DNA from: Cellulomonas cellasea | Lineage (GTDB): Bacteria; Actinomycetota; Actinomycetes; Actinomycetales; Cellulomonadaceae | Assembly: GCF_006538745.1 (NCBI RefSeq) | Contig: NZ_BJLR01000026.1 | Location: 20,426 to 84,425, forward strand | DNA: 64,000 bases | Direction of reading: 5' to 3' | Shown here: piece after piece, positions 1 through 9,257 of the stretch | Layout of the letters: the number at the start of each line of letters is the position of its first letter | How positions within the stretch are numbered: the stretch's first letter is position 1 | The notes under the pieces: generated by a model | Told to the model about the DNA's origin: nothing | The model's database searches: none | Seen by the model: only the letters and a program-made list of their open reading frames with translations | Made by a program: the position numbers and the translations under genes

Positions 1-2
1 CG

Positions 3-341
3 CCGCTCGCGCTCGGGGTCGTCGTCCGAGCTCGCGAGCATGAGCGTGTGGTCGTCGAGGCTCAGCCGGTCCTCGATGCCGCGCGCGACGTCCGTGAAGT
101 ACGGGTTGCGGATGTCGAGCACGAGCGCGCCCACCGTCGTCACGGTGCGCGACCGGAGCTGGCGCGCGACGCCGTTCGGCACGAAGCTCAGAGCGGCGAT
201 GGCCTGCTCGACGCGCGCCCGGGTCTCGTCCTTGACGACGTCCGGGCGGTTCAGGACGTTCGAGACTGTGCCGACGGACACGCCCGCCTCGCGCGCCACG
301 TCCATCACGGAGGCTCGCCGTCGCGACGTCGGGGCAGCCAT
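3..341 (-). CDS. LacI-family transcriptional regulator, N-terminal part (cut by window edge)
   Basis: Only the first 113 codons lie in the window. Residues 11-32 (SVMDVAREAGVSVGTVSNVL) form a textbook LacI helix-turn-helix and hinge start. The helix reaching about residue 60 ends in FVPNGVARQLRSR, the usual LacI hinge, and the periplasmic-binding-like effector domain begins with TVGALVLDIRNPYFTDVARG. The ATG at 339-341 is the natural start because the HTH follows within a dozen residues. LacI regulators usually control sugar uptake or glycoside hydrolase genes. The target here is unknown because the gene runs out of the window and the genes to its right are unrelated redox enzymes. Confidence 0.9.
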   Translation of the reverse strand, partial: MAAPTSRRRASVMDVAREAGVSVGTVSNVLNRPDVVKDETRARVEQAIAALSFVPNGVARQLRSRTVTTVGALVLDIRNPYFTDVARGIEDRLSLDDHTLMLASSDDDPERER

Positions 342-683
342 GTCCGTCCTCTCCTGCGCGTGCGCGGTCCGGGCACCCCGGCGCGCGACGCGGCGAGGGC
401 GTGCGCCCAGCCTAGGTCCGGCGGTCGGGCGACCCGCGGACCCGCCGATCGCGAGCCCGGCGGCGGGTCGGGGTGACGCGGTCCCGGACGATCCCGGGCG
501 CGCGGACCGCGGTCACGACCGTCCCACAGCGCGAGACGCAACGGGACCGCGTGGGACCGCGGCCGGGCGCCGCGCATGATGGGCGGTGCCCGTGCGGCGC
601 TCACCCGCCGCCCGGTGCCCCTGCGGCGCTCACCCGCCGCCCGGACCGACCCGCCCTGAGACGACCCGACCCGGAGGATCCCC
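342..683. other. Intergenic region between the divergent LacI and PPOX genes
   Basis: This 342-bp gap must hold the promoters of both neighbours. It contains a 10-bp palindrome GACCGCGGTC at 505-514, whose GACCGCGG half recurs at 555-562, and a 29-bp tandem duplication listed separately. I see no clear -35/-10 pair and no classical LacI operator. Reading frames through the gap have no ribosome site and are best explained as high-GC chance ORFs. Confidence 0.5.
587..644. repeat. 29-bp tandem duplication, two copies
   Basis: The units 587-615 and 616-644 are identical except for one base (592 G versus 621 C). Each contains the core TGCGGCGCTCACCCGCCG. The duplication ends about 30 bp before the GGAGG ribosome site (673-677) of the PPOX gene, so it lies in that gene's leader or promoter. 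Confidence 0.85.
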
Positions 684-1094
684 GTGCCCGTCCCCCCGCT
701 GCCCGACGACGTCGCTGCTCTGCTCGCCCGCCCGAACGCGGCGGTCATGGCGACCGTCGCGTCCGACGGCCGCCCCGTGACCGTCGCGACGTGGTACCTC
801 GTCGAGGAGGACGGCACCGTGCTGCTCAACCTCGACGCGTCCCGCGCGCGCCTGACGCACCTGCGCACCGACCCCCGGGTCTCGCTCACCGCGCTCGACG
901 AGAGCAGCTGGTACACGCACGTCAGCGTGCAGGGCACGGTCGTGTCGATCGAGGACGACCCGGAGCTGGTGGACATCGACCGCCTCTCGACGCACTACAC
1001 GGGACGCCCGTACCCGACGCGCGACCGTCCCCGGGTCAGCGTGCGGGTCCGCATCGACCGCTGGCACGGCTGGGGCGCCGCGAAGCAGGACTGA
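684..1094 (+). CDS. PPOX-class F420-dependent oxidoreductase-like protein
   Basis: The 136-residue protein has the small split-barrel fold of the pyridoxamine-phosphate-oxidase superfamily. The start LLARPNAAVMATVASDGRP is the usual first beta-hairpin, followed by a cofactor strand (VATWYLVEEDGTVLLN) and a C-terminal VSVRVRIDRWHGWG typical of actinobacterial F420 or FMN reductases. The GTG start is fixed by a GGAGG site seven bases upstream. The family reduces diverse small molecules or tetrapyrroles with F420H2; the substrate cannot be read from sequence. It stands alone upstream, but a second PPOX protein and an F420-type LLM enzyme follow on the same strand, suggesting a small redox group. 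Confidence 0.82.
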   Translation: MPVPPLPDDVAALLARPNAAVMATVASDGRPVTVATWYLVEEDGTVLLNLDASRARLTHLRTDPRVSLTALDESSWYTHVSVQGTVVSIEDDPELVDIDRLSTHYTGRPYPTRDRPRVSVRVRIDRWHGWGAAKQD

Positions 1095-1216
1095 GCCCGG
1101 CGGTCGGCGCCGGCGGCCGTCGCCGCGGAGCGCCCGGCTCCCCGCCCGACCGATAAGTTCCGGCCCGCCGGCGCGTCAGCCCCGCGACGAGATGCTCGAG
1201 CCCGGGAGGCGGGACC

Positions 1217-1711
1217 ATGGCGGTCGACGACGGAGCGGACGACGCGACGGTGGCGGACGAGGTGCGGCGCGTGGTGTCGGCGGCCACGTACCTGACCGTC
1301 GCCACCGCCGACGCGGAGGGGCGGCCGTGGGCGACCCCCGTGTGGTTCGCCGCCCGCGACTGCGCCGAGCTCGTCTGGGTGTCGCGTCCCGGCGCCCGCC
1401 ACTCCGTCAACATCGCCGCGCGGCCCGCCGTGGCCGTCGTCGTCTTCGACTCGGCGGCCGCGGTGGGCGAGGCGGCGGCGGTCTACGTGGAGGCCGAGGC
1501 CGCCGAGATCGGTCCCGACGGCCGGGCCGCCGCGCTCGCGGTGTACAACCGGCGCACCGCCGAGCAGGGCCTGCGCGCGTGGACCGAGGACGACGTCACC
1601 GGCGCGGCGCAGTTCCGGCTCTACCGGGCCCGGACGACGCGCGTCTGGGTCCTCGACGAGCACGACGGGCGGGTCGAGGTCGGCCCTACCGGAGAAGCGG
1701 TGCGGGGATGA
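1217..1711 (+). CDS. PPOX-fold (pyridoxamine 5'-phosphate oxidase family) protein
   Basis: The protein has 164 residues. Residues 20-45 (SAATYLTVATADAEGRPWAT then PVWF) are the classic PPOX entry strands that bind FMN or F420. The C-terminal half (QFRLYRARTTRVWVLDEHDG) matches the closing strands of the family. A GGGAGG site precedes the ATG with good spacing. The gene ends in an ATGA overlap with the LLM oxidoreductase gene, so the two are almost certainly co-translated. Such pairs often combine two flavin or F420 enzymes acting on one compound, but no substrate is implied. It resembles its upstream neighbour only at fold level. Confidence 0.82.
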   Translation: MAVDDGADDATVADEVRRVVSAATYLTVATADAEGRPWATPVWFAARDCAELVWVSRPGARHSVNIAARPAVAVVVFDSAAAVGEAAAVYVEAEAAEIGPDGRAAALAVYNRRTAEQGLRAWTEDDVTGAAQFRLYRARTTRVWVLDEHDGRVEVGPTGEAVRG

Positions 1712-2517
1712 CGGGAGCGCTCAGGCCCTTTCGCTTCGGCGTCGTCGCGCCGGTGACGACCGACATGCGCGCGTGGCGGGAGCAGGTGCGGCGGATCGCG
1801 GACCAGGGTTACTGCACGGTCCTCATGCCCGACGTCCCGGGCTGGCAGCCGTCACCGGCGCCGACGCTGGCGGTCGCCGCGAGCATCACTGACCTTCGCG
1901 TCGGCACCTGGGTCTACGCGTCTCCGGTGCGTCCCGCATGGGAGATCGCGTGGGAGGCACATTCGCTCACGCAGCTCACGGAGGGCCGCTTCGAGCTCGG
2001 GATCGGGACGGGACGGCCCGGCATCGAGGACCTCGTCCGCGACCTCGGCCTGCCGCCGGTCCGTACCCGCGAGCGTCTCGAACGCATCCGTGCGGCGGTC
2101 GAGGACCTGCGGAGGCTGGACGGGCCTGACGTGCGTACGCCGGTGGCCATGGCAGTACGCGGACCCCAGGCGCGGGCTCTTGCCGCAGAGGTGGCGGACA
2201 TCGTCACGATCGCCATGCTGCCCGCCGACCGCCGCGACAAGATCGAGAGGATCGCGCGTGAGTTCCGGGACGTCCGCGACATCGCGCTCGCCTTGCACGT
2301 CTCCGTCGTCGGCGAGACCGTCGCTCCGTTCATGACGGGGCCGGACACCGTGCCGGCCGAGCTGCGGGCTGCCGACTCGCTCGCGTACCTCTCCGACGAC
2401 CCGTCCGCTGCGGTGGACGAGCTTCAGCGCCGGCGTGACGAGACCGGCTTCACCTACGTCGTCATCGGCTCGAACTCCGCCGACACGCTCGCGCCGGTCG
2501 TGGCGCAGCTCGTCTAG
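1708..2517 (+). CDS. LLM-class (luciferase-like) F420-dependent oxidoreductase
   Basis: The 269-residue protein is a TIM-barrel luciferase-like monooxygenase or F420 oxidoreductase. Diagnostic stretches are FRFGVVAPV at the start, ASPVRPAWEIAWEAHSLTQL after the second strand, and SLTQLTEGRFELGIGTGRPG, the family cofactor/phosphate loop. It ends with the short barrel-closing segment FTYVVIGSNSADTLAPVV. The family transfers hydride with F420 or FMN. The ATG overlaps the stop of the PPOX gene by four bases (ATGA). Codon use is slightly less GC-biased than in neighbours, which hints at more recent acquisition, but this is an impression from reading and was not computed. The length is a little short for the family, which usually has 280-340 residues. 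Confidence 0.85.
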   Translation: MTGALRPFRFGVVAPVTTDMRAWREQVRRIADQGYCTVLMPDVPGWQPSPAPTLAVAASITDLRVGTWVYASPVRPAWEIAWEAHSLTQLTEGRFELGIGTGRPGIEDLVRDLGLPPVRTRERLERIRAAVEDLRRLDGPDVRTPVAMAVRGPQARALAAEVADIVTIAMLPADRRDKIERIAREFRDVRDIALALHVSVVGETVAPFMTGPDTVPAELRAADSLAYLSDDPSAAVDELQRRRDETGFTYVVIGSNSADTLAPVVAQLV

Positions 2518-2600
2518 TGGTGGGGCTGGTGGTCGGGCAGGGTGCGGACACGGGCCCCGCGGCCGACCCCGCGCACGGCCCGGTCCCGTCGTGCGTGCGC

Positions 2601-3785
2601 CTACCGCCGCAGCAGCAGTGCCTCGCCCTGTCCCCCGCCGCCGCACAGCGCGACGCCCGCGCGTCCCGACCCGCGCCGCGCGAGCTCGAGCGCCGCGTGC
2701 CCCGCGAGCCGCGCCCCGGACGCGCCGATGGGGTGGCCGAGGGCGATCGCCCCGCCGTGCACGTTGGTGCGCTCGTGCGGGTAGCCGAGGTCGGCGAGCG
2801 ACCGGACGAGGACCGACGCGAACGCCTCGTTGATCTCGACGAGGTCGAGGTCGGCGACGTCCCACCCGGCGCGCGCGAGGGCCGCCGTGAGCGCCGCGGA
2901 CGGCTGGGAGTGCAGCGACGTGTCGGGCCCCGCGACCTGGCCGGACGCGCCGACCTCCGCGAGCCACGGCAGCCCGCGCGCCTCGGCGGCCTCCCTGCTC
3001 ATGACCACGACGGCCGCCGCGCCGTCCGTGAGCGGCGAGGCGTTCCCGGCGGTGATCGTGCCGTCAGGGGCGAACGCCGGGGCCAGCCGAGCGAGCGTCG
3101 CCGCGGTCGTGTCGGGCCGGATGCCCTCGTCCGCCGCCACCCGGACCGGGTCCCCGCGGCGCTGCGGGACGTCGACAGGCACGATCTCCTCGGCGAGCAC
3201 GCCGTCCTTCGCGGCGAGCGCGGCGCGGCGGTGGCTCTCCGCAGCGACCTCGTCCTGCTCCTCGCGCGTGATCCCGAGCGCCGCGTTGCCCCGCTCGGTC
3301 GACGCGCCCATGGACTCGTGGTCGAACGCGTCGGTGAGCCCGTCGTGCGCGAGCGAGTCGACCGCCCGCACGTCGCCGAACGTCCAGCCGCGGCGCGAGC
3401 CGGGCAGCAGGTGCGGGGCCTGGCTCATCGACTCCTGACCGCCCGCGACGACGACGTCGGCCTCGCCGAGCCGGATCGTGCGCGCGGCGTCGATGATCGC
3501 GCTGAGCCCGCTCAGGCACACCTTGTTGACCGTCGCCGCCGGGACCGACCAGGAGAGGCCGGCGCCGCGGGCCGCCTGGCGTGCGGGATTCTGGCCGGCG
3601 CCCGCCTGCACGACCTGGCCCATGAGCACCTGGTCGACCTCCTCGGGCGCGACCCCCGCGCGGTCGAGCGCGCCGCGGATCGCCACGGCCCCGAGCTCGG
3701 CCGCGCTGAGCGTCGACAGCCCGCCGCCGAGGCGTCCCATCGGCGTGCGCGCGAACGCCACCAGCACCACGTCCCGCCCGGTCAT
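2601..3785 (-). CDS. Acetyl-CoA C-acetyltransferase (thiolase)
   Basis: The 394-residue protein is a full-length biosynthetic/degradative thiolase that cleaves acetoacetyl-CoA with CoA to two acetyl-CoA, or the reverse. The nucleophilic Cys is in [11 protein letters not shown] (about residue 90). The acid/base His is in [10 protein letters not shown] (about 351) and the second Cys in CGGGGQGEA (about 381). Its ATG overlaps the scoB stop (ATGA), making it the last gene of a three-gene leftward operon scoA-scoB-thiolase. In context it finishes leucine breakdown by thiolysis of the acetoacetyl-CoA made by the CoA-transferase. Alternatives such as a 3-ketoadipyl-CoA thiolase are possible but fit the operon less well. 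Confidence 0.93.
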   Translation of the reverse strand: MTGRDVVLVAFARTPMGRLGGGLSTLSAAELGAVAIRGALDRAGVAPEEVDQVLMGQVVQAGAGQNPARQAARGAGLSWSVPAATVNKVCLSGLSAIIDAARTIRLGEADVVVAGGQESMSQAPHLLPGSRRGWTFGDVRAVDSLAHDGLTDAFDHESMGASTERGNAALGITREEQDEVAAESHRRAALAAKDGVLAEEIVPVDVPQRRGDPVRVAADEGIRPDTTAATLARLAPAFAPDGTITAGNASPLTDGAAAVVVMSREAAEARGLPWLAEVGASGQVAGPDTSLHSQPSAALTAALARAGWDVADLDLVEINEAFASVLVRSLADLGYPHERTNVHGGAIALGHPIGASGARLAGHAALELARRGSGRAGVALCGGGGQGEALLLRR

Positions 3786-4450
3786 CGCAGCACCATCTCG
3801 GGGACGTCGCCCTCGACCGCGAGCGCCACGTCGGTCGTCGCGTCGAGGACCTCCTGGACGCTGACGCCCGGCGCGCGCTCGCGCAGGACGAGGCCCGCGG
3901 GGGTCACGTCGACCACCGCGAGGTCGGTGATGACGCGGTCGACGACCGCGCGCCCGGTGAGCGGCAGCGTGCACGCGCGCACGAGCTTCGCCGAGCCGTC
4001 CCGCGCGGTGTGCTCCATGAGCACGACGATGCGCCGGGCTCCGTGCACGAGGTCCATCGCCCCTCCCATGCCCTTGACCATCTTCCCGGGGATCATCCAG
4101 TTGGCGATGTCCCCGCCGACCGACACCTGCATCGCGCCGAGGATCGCGACGTCGACCTTCCCGCCGCGGATCATCGCGAAGCTCGTCGCGGAGTCGAAGA
4201 AGCTCGCGCCCGGCTCGACCGTGATGGTCTCCTTGCCGGCGTTGATGAGGTCGGGGTCGACGCCGTCCTCCGCGGGGTAGGCGCCGACGCCGAGGACGCC
4301 GTTCTCCGACTGCAGCACGAGCTCGACCCCGTCGGGCACGTGGTTCGGCACGAGCGTCGGCAGCCCGATGCCGAGGTTCGCGTACGTGCCGTCGACGAGC
4401 TCCTGCGCGGCGCGCGCGGCGAGCTGGTCGCGCGTGAGCCGCCCGGTCAC
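3782..4450 (-). CDS. scoB: 3-oxoacid CoA-transferase, subunit B
   Basis: The 222-residue protein is the beta subunit of succinyl-CoA:3-ketoacid CoA-transferase. The catalytic Glu lies in the invariant SENGVLG motif (Glu49), and [14 protein letters not shown] and [18 protein letters not shown] are family hallmarks. The GTG start overlaps the scoA stop (GTGA). With ScoA it moves CoA from succinyl-CoA to acetoacetate. This suits a pathway in which HMG-CoA cleavage releases free acetoacetate. An acetate/acetoacetate transferase (AtoDA) role cannot be excluded from sequence alone. Confidence 0.93.
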   Translation of the reverse strand: MTGRLTRDQLAARAAQELVDGTYANLGIGLPTLVPNHVPDGVELVLQSENGVLGVGAYPAEDGVDPDLINAGKETITVEPGASFFDSATSFAMIRGGKVDVAILGAMQVSVGGDIANWMIPGKMVKGMGGAMDLVHGARRIVVLMEHTARDGSAKLVRACTLPLTGRAVVDRVITDLAVVDVTPAGLVLRERAPGVSVQEVLDATTDVALAVEGDVPEMVLR

Positions 4451-5235
4451 GACGTGCCTCCAGTGGAGCCGGCGCTGACGGTGCGGCGCTCGATGCGCTT
4501 GTCGGCGGCCTGCTCGGGCGTGAGCGCGACGACCCGGTCGACGAAGATGCCGGGCAGGTGCACCGCGTCGGGGTCGATCGCCCCCACCGGGACGAGGTGC
4601 TCGACCTCGGCGAGCGCGACCCGCCCGGCCGCCGCGGCGAGCGGGTTGAAGTTGCGGGCCGACGCGCGGAACACGAGGTTGCCGGCGCGGTCGCCCTGCC
4701 AGGCCCGCACGAGCGAGAAGTCGGCGGTGATCGCCCGCTCCAGGACGTACTCGCGCTCGACGCCGCGGACCGTGAACCGGTCGACCGGCTTGGGCGGCGA
4801 CGCGACCGCCACGCCCCCGTCGGGGTCGTAGCGCCAGGGCAGCCCGCCCTCGGCGACCTGCGTCCCGACGCCCGTCGCGGTGTAGAACGCCGGGATGCCG
4901 CTGCCGCCCGCGCGCAGGCGCTCCGCGAGCGTGCCCTGCGGCGTCAGCTCGACCTCGAGCTCCCCCGCGAGGAACTGGCGGGCGAACTCCTTGTTCTCCC
5001 CGACGTAGGACGCGATGACGCGGCGCACCCGGCGGGCCTGGAGCAGCAGCCCGAGGCCCCAGTCGTCGACCCCGCAGTTGTTGCTCACGACCTCGAGGTC
5101 GTGCGTGCCGGCGTCGAGCAGCGCCCCGATCAGCACGCTCGGGATGCCGCAGAGCCCGAACCCCCCGACCGCGAGCGTCGCGCCGTCGGGGATGTCGGCG
5201 ACCGCCTCCTGGGCGGACCGGACGACCTTGTCCAT
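4447..5235 (-). CDS. scoA: 3-oxoacid CoA-transferase, subunit A
   Basis: The 262-residue alpha subunit of the CoA-transferase carries the glycine-rich CoA-binding stretch [15 protein letters not shown] (about 24-38) and [12 protein letters not shown] (about 51-62), both standard for the family. [19 protein letters not shown] is the C-terminal signature. The ATG is preceded by a strong AGGAGG and is the first gene of the leftward operon. It is divergent from bkdA across 171 bp, so the CoA-transferase/thiolase unit and the 2-oxoacid dehydrogenase unit may share control. Confidence 0.93.
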   Translation of the reverse strand: MDKVVRSAQEAVADIPDGATLAVGGFGLCGIPSVLIGALLDAGTHDLEVVSNNCGVDDWGLGLLLQARRVRRVIASYVGENKEFARQFLAGELEVELTPQGTLAERLRAGGSGIPAFYTATGVGTQVAEGGLPWRYDPDGGVAVASPPKPVDRFTVRGVEREYVLERAITADFSLVRAWQGDRAGNLVFRASARNFNPLAAAAGRVALAEVEHLVPVGAIDPDAVHLPGIFVDRVVALTPEQAADKRIERRTVSAGSTGGTS

Positions 5236-5355
5236 GGGCGTGCCTCCTCGCACCACTGCGTGCCAGCACGTGCACCGCAGCCTCGTGAGCGACGCGCGCA
5301 CCTCCTCGGAGCACCGTAACCCCGGTCGTCGTACGCTGGCAGCACATCGGGCGAT

Positions 5356-5386
5356 GGAGCCCAGACCTCACGAGGGCGCGGGCTCC
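5356..5386. promoter_or_regulatory. Dyad / hairpin in the scoA-bkdA divergent region
   Basis: GGAGCCC (5356-5362) pairs with GGGCTCC (5380-5386), enclosing CCTCACGAGG (5366-5375). CTCACGAGG at 5367-5375 is also the exact reverse complement of CCTCGTGAG at 5281-5289. The element ends about 10 bases before the GGAG ribosome site of bkdA (5397-5400). It could be a transcription-factor site or an RNA hairpin in the bkdA leader. No motif match to a known regulator is claimed. Confidence 0.35.
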
Positions 5387-5406
5387 GCCGAACAACGGAG
5401 CACACC

Positions 5407-6717
5407 ATGTTGCGTTCAGATCTGCGTCCAGACCTCACCCCGCACACCGACCCCCCGACCGCCGAGCAGGCCACCACCACCCCCGGCGACGTCCTCCCCC
5501 GGCCGACGGCCGCAGGTCCGGACCACGAGACCGGCCCGCGTCCCGACCCCGGCCCGGCCCCCGCGATGGTCCAGCTGCTCGCCCAGGACGGCACCCGCCG
5601 CCCCGACCCCGAGCACGACCCGTGGGTCGCCGACCTCGACGACGAGCGGCTCGTCGCCCTCTACGAGGACATGGTCGTCGTGCGCCGGCTCGACATCGAG
5701 GCGACTGCGCTGCAGCGCCAGGGCCAGCTCGGGCTGTGGCCGCCCCTCCTCGGCCAGGAGGCCGCGCAGGTCGGCTCGGCGCGCGCGCTGCGACCTGACG
5801 ACTTCGTGTTCTCGAGCTACCGCGAGAACGCCGTCGCGTGGTGCCGCGGCGTGTCGACGACCGACCTGGTGCGCGTGTGGAAGGGCACCGCGGCGACGGG
5901 CTGGGATCCCCGCGCGGTCGGCATGGCGACCCCGACGATCATCATCGGCGCGCAGACCTTGCACGCGACCGGGTACGCGATCGGCTGCGCCAAGGACGGC
6001 GTCGACTCGGTGGCGGTCGCATACTTCGGCGACGGCGCGACGAGCGAGGGCGACGTGCACGAGGCGATGGTCTTCGCGGCGTCGTACCGCGCGCCCGTCG
6101 TGTTCTTCTGCCAGAACAACCAGTGGGCGATCTCGGAGCCCGTGGGCCTGCAGTCGCGGCGACCGCTCGCGGACCGCGCGCCGGGGTACGGCATCCCGAG
6201 CGTGCGCGTCGACGGCAACGACGTGCTGGCCGTGACCGCGGTGACCCGCGTCGCGCTCGACCGGGCGCGCACCGGCGGCGGGCCGACGTTCGTCGAGGCC
6301 GTGACGTACCGGCGCGGTCCGCACACGACGTCGGACGACCCCACGCGCTACGTCGACCCGGCGGTGCACGAGCGGTGGGTCGCGCTCGACCCGATCGCGC
6401 GCGTCGAGCGGTACCTCGAGCGCCGCGGCCGGCTGACCGACGAGCTGACGGGCACCGTCACGGCGCGGGCGGACACTGCGGCCGCCGAGATGCGTGCGGG
6501 CTGCCACGGGCTCGAGCCCCCGCCGCCGCTCAGCGTGTTCGACCACGTGTACACGACGCCGACGTCGTGGCTCGAGCGCCAGCGCAGCCAGTACGCGGCG
6601 TACCTCGCGATGTTCGACGAGCGCACCGGGGACGGCCCGGCGGGCGACGGCTCAGAAGGTGGCGGCACGGCGGGCGACGACGCGGCGGACGAGGGCACGG
6701 CGGGGGGCACCCGATGA
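5407..6717 (+). CDS. bkdA: Branched-chain 2-oxoacid dehydrogenase E1, alpha subunit
   Basis: The 436-residue protein is the TPP-binding alpha subunit of a 2-oxoacid dehydrogenase. The TPP motif runs from [14 protein letters not shown] (about residue 208) to CQNNQWAIS (about 240), and [13 protein letters not shown] is the phosphorylation-loop-like segment of BCKDH E1 alpha. About 60 N-terminal residues are Pro/Thr/Asp-rich and probably disordered. The C-terminus ends in a short Gly/Asp/Thr-rich tail. A pyruvate dehydrogenase annotation is the main alternative; the neighbouring leucine-degradation genes favour branched-chain substrates. It overlaps bkdB by ATGA. Confidence 0.9.
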   Translation: MLRSDLRPDLTPHTDPPTAEQATTTPGDVLPRPTAAGPDHETGPRPDPGPAPAMVQLLAQDGTRRPDPEHDPWVADLDDERLVALYEDMVVVRRLDIEATALQRQGQLGLWPPLLGQEAAQVGSARALRPDDFVFSSYRENAVAWCRGVSTTDLVRVWKGTAATGWDPRAVGMATPTIIIGAQTLHATGYAIGCAKDGVDSVAVAYFGDGATSEGDVHEAMVFAASYRAPVVFFCQNNQWAISEPVGLQSRRPLADRAPGYGIPSVRVDGNDVLAVTAVTRVALDRARTGGGPTFVEAVTYRRGPHTTSDDPTRYVDPAVHERWVALDPIARVERYLERRGRLTDELTGTVTARADTAAAEMRAGCHGLEPPPPLSVFDHVYTTPTSWLERQRSQYAAYLAMFDERTGDGPAGDGSEGGGTAGDDAADEGTAGGTR

Positions 6718-7721
6718 CGGCGCTGACCCTCGGCGGGGCGCTCAACGCGGCGCTGCGGCGCGCGCTCGAGGACGACCCCAAGGTCGTGCTGATGGGCGAG
6801 GACATCGGCACGCTCGGCGGGGTCTTCCGTGTCACCGACGGGCTGCAGCGCGACTTCGGCGCCGACCGCGTCATGGACACCCCGCTCGCTGAGGCCGGCA
6901 TCGTCGGGACGGCCGTCGGGCTCGCGTACCGCGGGTACCGGCCCGTCGTGGAGATCCAGTTCGACGGCTTCGTCTTCCCGGCGTTCGACCAGCTCGTCAC
7001 GCAGGTCGCACGGCTGTACCACCGCACCGGCGGCGCGATCCGGATGCCGATCACGGTCCGGATCCCGTACGGCGGCGGCATCGGCGCGGTCGAGCACCAC
7101 TCGGAGTCGCCCGAGGCGTACTTCGCGCACACCCCGGGCCTGCGCGTCGTCACGTGCGCGGACCCGCAGGACGCGCACACGCTGCTGCGCCAGGCGATCG
7201 CGTGCGACGACCCGGTGATCTTCTTCGAGCCCAAGCGGCGGTACTGGGTCAAGGGCGAGGTCGACGACGTCATCGACGGCTCGACCGCGCCGATGCACGC
7301 CGCCCGCGTCGTCGTGCCCGGGACGGACGTGACGCTCGTCGCCTACGGGCCGCTCGTGATGACCGCGCGCGACGTCGCGCTCGCCGCCGCGGACGACGGC
7401 ATCTCGGTCGAGGTCATCGACCTGCGCTCGCTGTCGCCGATCGACCTCGCCACGGTCGAGGCGTCCGTGCGGCGGAGCGGCCGGCTCGTGATCACGCACG
7501 AGGCGCAGCAGCACGGCGGGCTCGGCGCCGAGATCGCCGCGAGCATCACCGAGCGGTGCTTCTTCCACCTCGAGGCTCCCCCGGTCCGCGTCACCGGGTT
7601 CGACGTCCCGTACCCGGCCGCGAAGCTCGAGGAGCACTTCCTGCCCGACCTCGACCGGATCCTCGACGCGGTCGACCGCGTGCTCGGGCGCGAGCACTCG
7701 CTGACCGGCTGGAGGGGCTGA
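6714..7721 (+). CDS. bkdB: Branched-chain 2-oxoacid dehydrogenase E1, beta subunit
   Basis: The 335-residue transketolase-like beta subunit starts with ALNAALRRALEDDPKVVLMG and GEDIGTLGGVFRVT. The interface and active-site strand GIVGTAVGLAYRGYRPVVEI follows, then the pyrimidine-binding segment IPYGGGIGAVEHHSESPEAY, and the C-terminal domain begins near VTLVAYGPLV. With BkdA it decarboxylates 2-ketoisocaproate and related acids and hands the acyl group to the lipoyl arm of BkdC. It is translationally coupled to bkdA (ATGA), with one base between its stop and the bkdC start. Confidence 0.92.
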   Translation: MTALTLGGALNAALRRALEDDPKVVLMGEDIGTLGGVFRVTDGLQRDFGADRVMDTPLAEAGIVGTAVGLAYRGYRPVVEIQFDGFVFPAFDQLVTQVARLYHRTGGAIRMPITVRIPYGGGIGAVEHHSESPEAYFAHTPGLRVVTCADPQDAHTLLRQAIACDDPVIFFEPKRRYWVKGEVDDVIDGSTAPMHAARVVVPGTDVTLVAYGPLVMTARDVALAAADDGISVEVIDLRSLSPIDLATVEASVRRSGRLVITHEAQQHGGLGAEIAASITERCFFHLEAPPVRVTGFDVPYPAAKLEEHFLPDLDRILDAVDRVLGREHSLTGWRG

Positions 7722-7722
7722 C

Positions 7723-9249
7723 ATGGCGGTCGAGGAGTTCGCGATGCCGGACCTCGGCGAGGGCCTGACCGAGGCGGAGCTCGTGTCGTGGGAGGTCGCC
7801 GAGGGCGACACCGTCGCGCTCAACCAGGTGATCGCGGAGGTCGAGACGGCCAAGGCCGCCGTGCAGCTGCCGTCGCCGTACGCGGGGGTCGTCGCCCGGC
7901 TGCTCGTCGAGCCCGGCACGACCGTGCTCGTCGGGTCGCCGATCCTCGCGGTCGACACGGCGCCGGCGGGTGTCGAGGGGACGCTCTCGGCCCACGGGGC
8001 CGGGGCGTCGTCCGCGGCGGCGGGTGCCGCGCTTGGCGCCGCAACCGCGTCCGCACCCGCGACCGCCGAGCGTCTGCCCACGACGGCGAACGGCGCGTCG
8101 TCGTCCGCGGCAGACGCCGGTGCCCCGTCGCCGGTGGTCGCGCGCACGTCCGTGCTCGTCGGCTACGGGCCGACGGTCGGCACGACGGACCGACCACGAC
8201 GCCGTCCCCGCACATTGCGACCGGGTGCCCCGGGACCGCACACCGGGCGCGCACCGGCGGACCCGGCGCCGACGGACCACGCGGGCACCGGCGGCCGCAC
8301 CGCACGGCCCGTGGGCACCCCCGAGCGGCCACGCACGTACCCGCCGGTGCGCAAGCTCGCGCACGAGCTCGGCGTCGACCTCACGGGCGTCGTGGGCACC
8401 GGACCCGACGGTGTCATCACGCGCGACGACGTCCTGGCCCGCGCACACCCGGACGGCGGGTCGGCGCAGGCCGGCTCACCGACGGACGCGGCACAGGCAC
8501 CGGCCGCTTCGGCCACGTTGGTCGCGTCGGTCACGTCGCAGGGATCACCGCGCGAGGAGCGCACGCCGGTGACGGGAGTCCGCCGCCGCACCGCCGCCGC
8601 GATGGTCGCGAGCGCGTTCACCGCCCCGCAGGCGACGGTCTTCCTCACGGTCGACGTGACCCCGACGCTCGAGCTGCTCGACGACCTGCGCCGCGACCGC
8701 GCGCTGGCAGGCCACCGCCTCACGCTGCTCACGGTGGTCGCCAAGGCCGTGACGATCGCGGTCGCCCGCACGCCCGAGGTCAACTCCCGCTGGGACGAGG
8801 CCGCCGGGGAGATCGTGCGGCCGCGCTACGTGAACCTCGGCATCGCCGCGGCGACCCCCCGCGGGCTGCTCGTGCCCAACGTCAAGGACGCCGACGGGCT
8901 GCACCTCGACGCGCTCGCGGACGCCCTGGCGCATCTCACCGAGCAGGCGCGTGCGGGCACGACGCCACCGGCCGACCTCGTCGGCGGCACGATCACGATC
9001 ACCAACGTGGGGGTCTTCGGCATCGATGCGGGAACCCCGATCCTCAACCCGGGCGAGTCCGCGATCCTCGCCGTCGGCGCGGTGCGGCGCCGGCCGTGGG
9101 AGCACCGGGACCGGATCGCGCTGCGCAGCGTCGTGACGCTCGCGGTGACGTTCGACCACCGCGTCGTGGACGGCGAGCAGGCGGCCCGGTTCGTCTCGGA
9201 CGTCGGCGCGGTGCTCGCCAACCCGGGGTCGGTGCTCGCGATGGTGTGA
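7723..9249 (+). CDS. bkdC: Branched-chain 2-oxoacid dehydrogenase E2 (dihydrolipoamide acyltransferase)
   Basis: The 508-residue protein has the standard three-part layout. The lipoyl domain spans residues 1-80 with the lipoyl Lys44 in EVETAKAAVQ. A long Ala/Pro/Thr/Arg-rich linker follows (about 85-205). The E3/E1-binding domain occupies about 206-240 (VRKLAHELGVDLTGVVGTG). The C-terminal acyltransferase domain carries the catalytic His in TFDHRVVDGEQAARF (about 477-491). The linker is unusually long and basic around residues 160-200. No E3 (lipoamide dehydrogenase) gene is in the locus, so the complex presumably uses a shared E3 encoded elsewhere. It is the last gene of the bkd operon and converges on the next gene with only 8 bp between stops. 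Confidence 0.93.
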   Translation: MAVEEFAMPDLGEGLTEAELVSWEVAEGDTVALNQVIAEVETAKAAVQLPSPYAGVVARLLVEPGTTVLVGSPILAVDTAPAGVEGTLSAHGAGASSAAAGAALGAATASAPATAERLPTTANGASSSAADAGAPSPVVARTSVLVGYGPTVGTTDRPRRRPRTLRPGAPGPHTGRAPADPAPTDHAGTGGRTARPVGTPERPRTYPPVRKLAHELGVDLTGVVGTGPDGVITRDDVLARAHPDGGSAQAGSPTDAAQAPAASATLVASVTSQGSPREERTPVTGVRRRTAAAMVASAFTAPQATVFLTVDVTPTLELLDDLRRDRALAGHRLTLLTVVAKAVTIAVARTPEVNSRWDEAAGEIVRPRYVNLGIAAATPRGLLVPNVKDADGLHLDALADALAHLTEQARAGTTPPADLVGGTITITNVGVFGIDAGTPILNPGESAILAVGAVRRRPWEHRDRIALRSVVTLAVTFDHRVVDGEQAARFVSDVGAVLANPGSVLAMV

Positions 9250-9257
9250 CGGGCGGC

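Noticed and set aside
2517..4280. 587-codon plus-strand frame over the thiolase and scoB genes
   Set aside because: Arg/Asp/Val-rich shadow of two well-conserved minus-strand enzymes; no recognisable domain.
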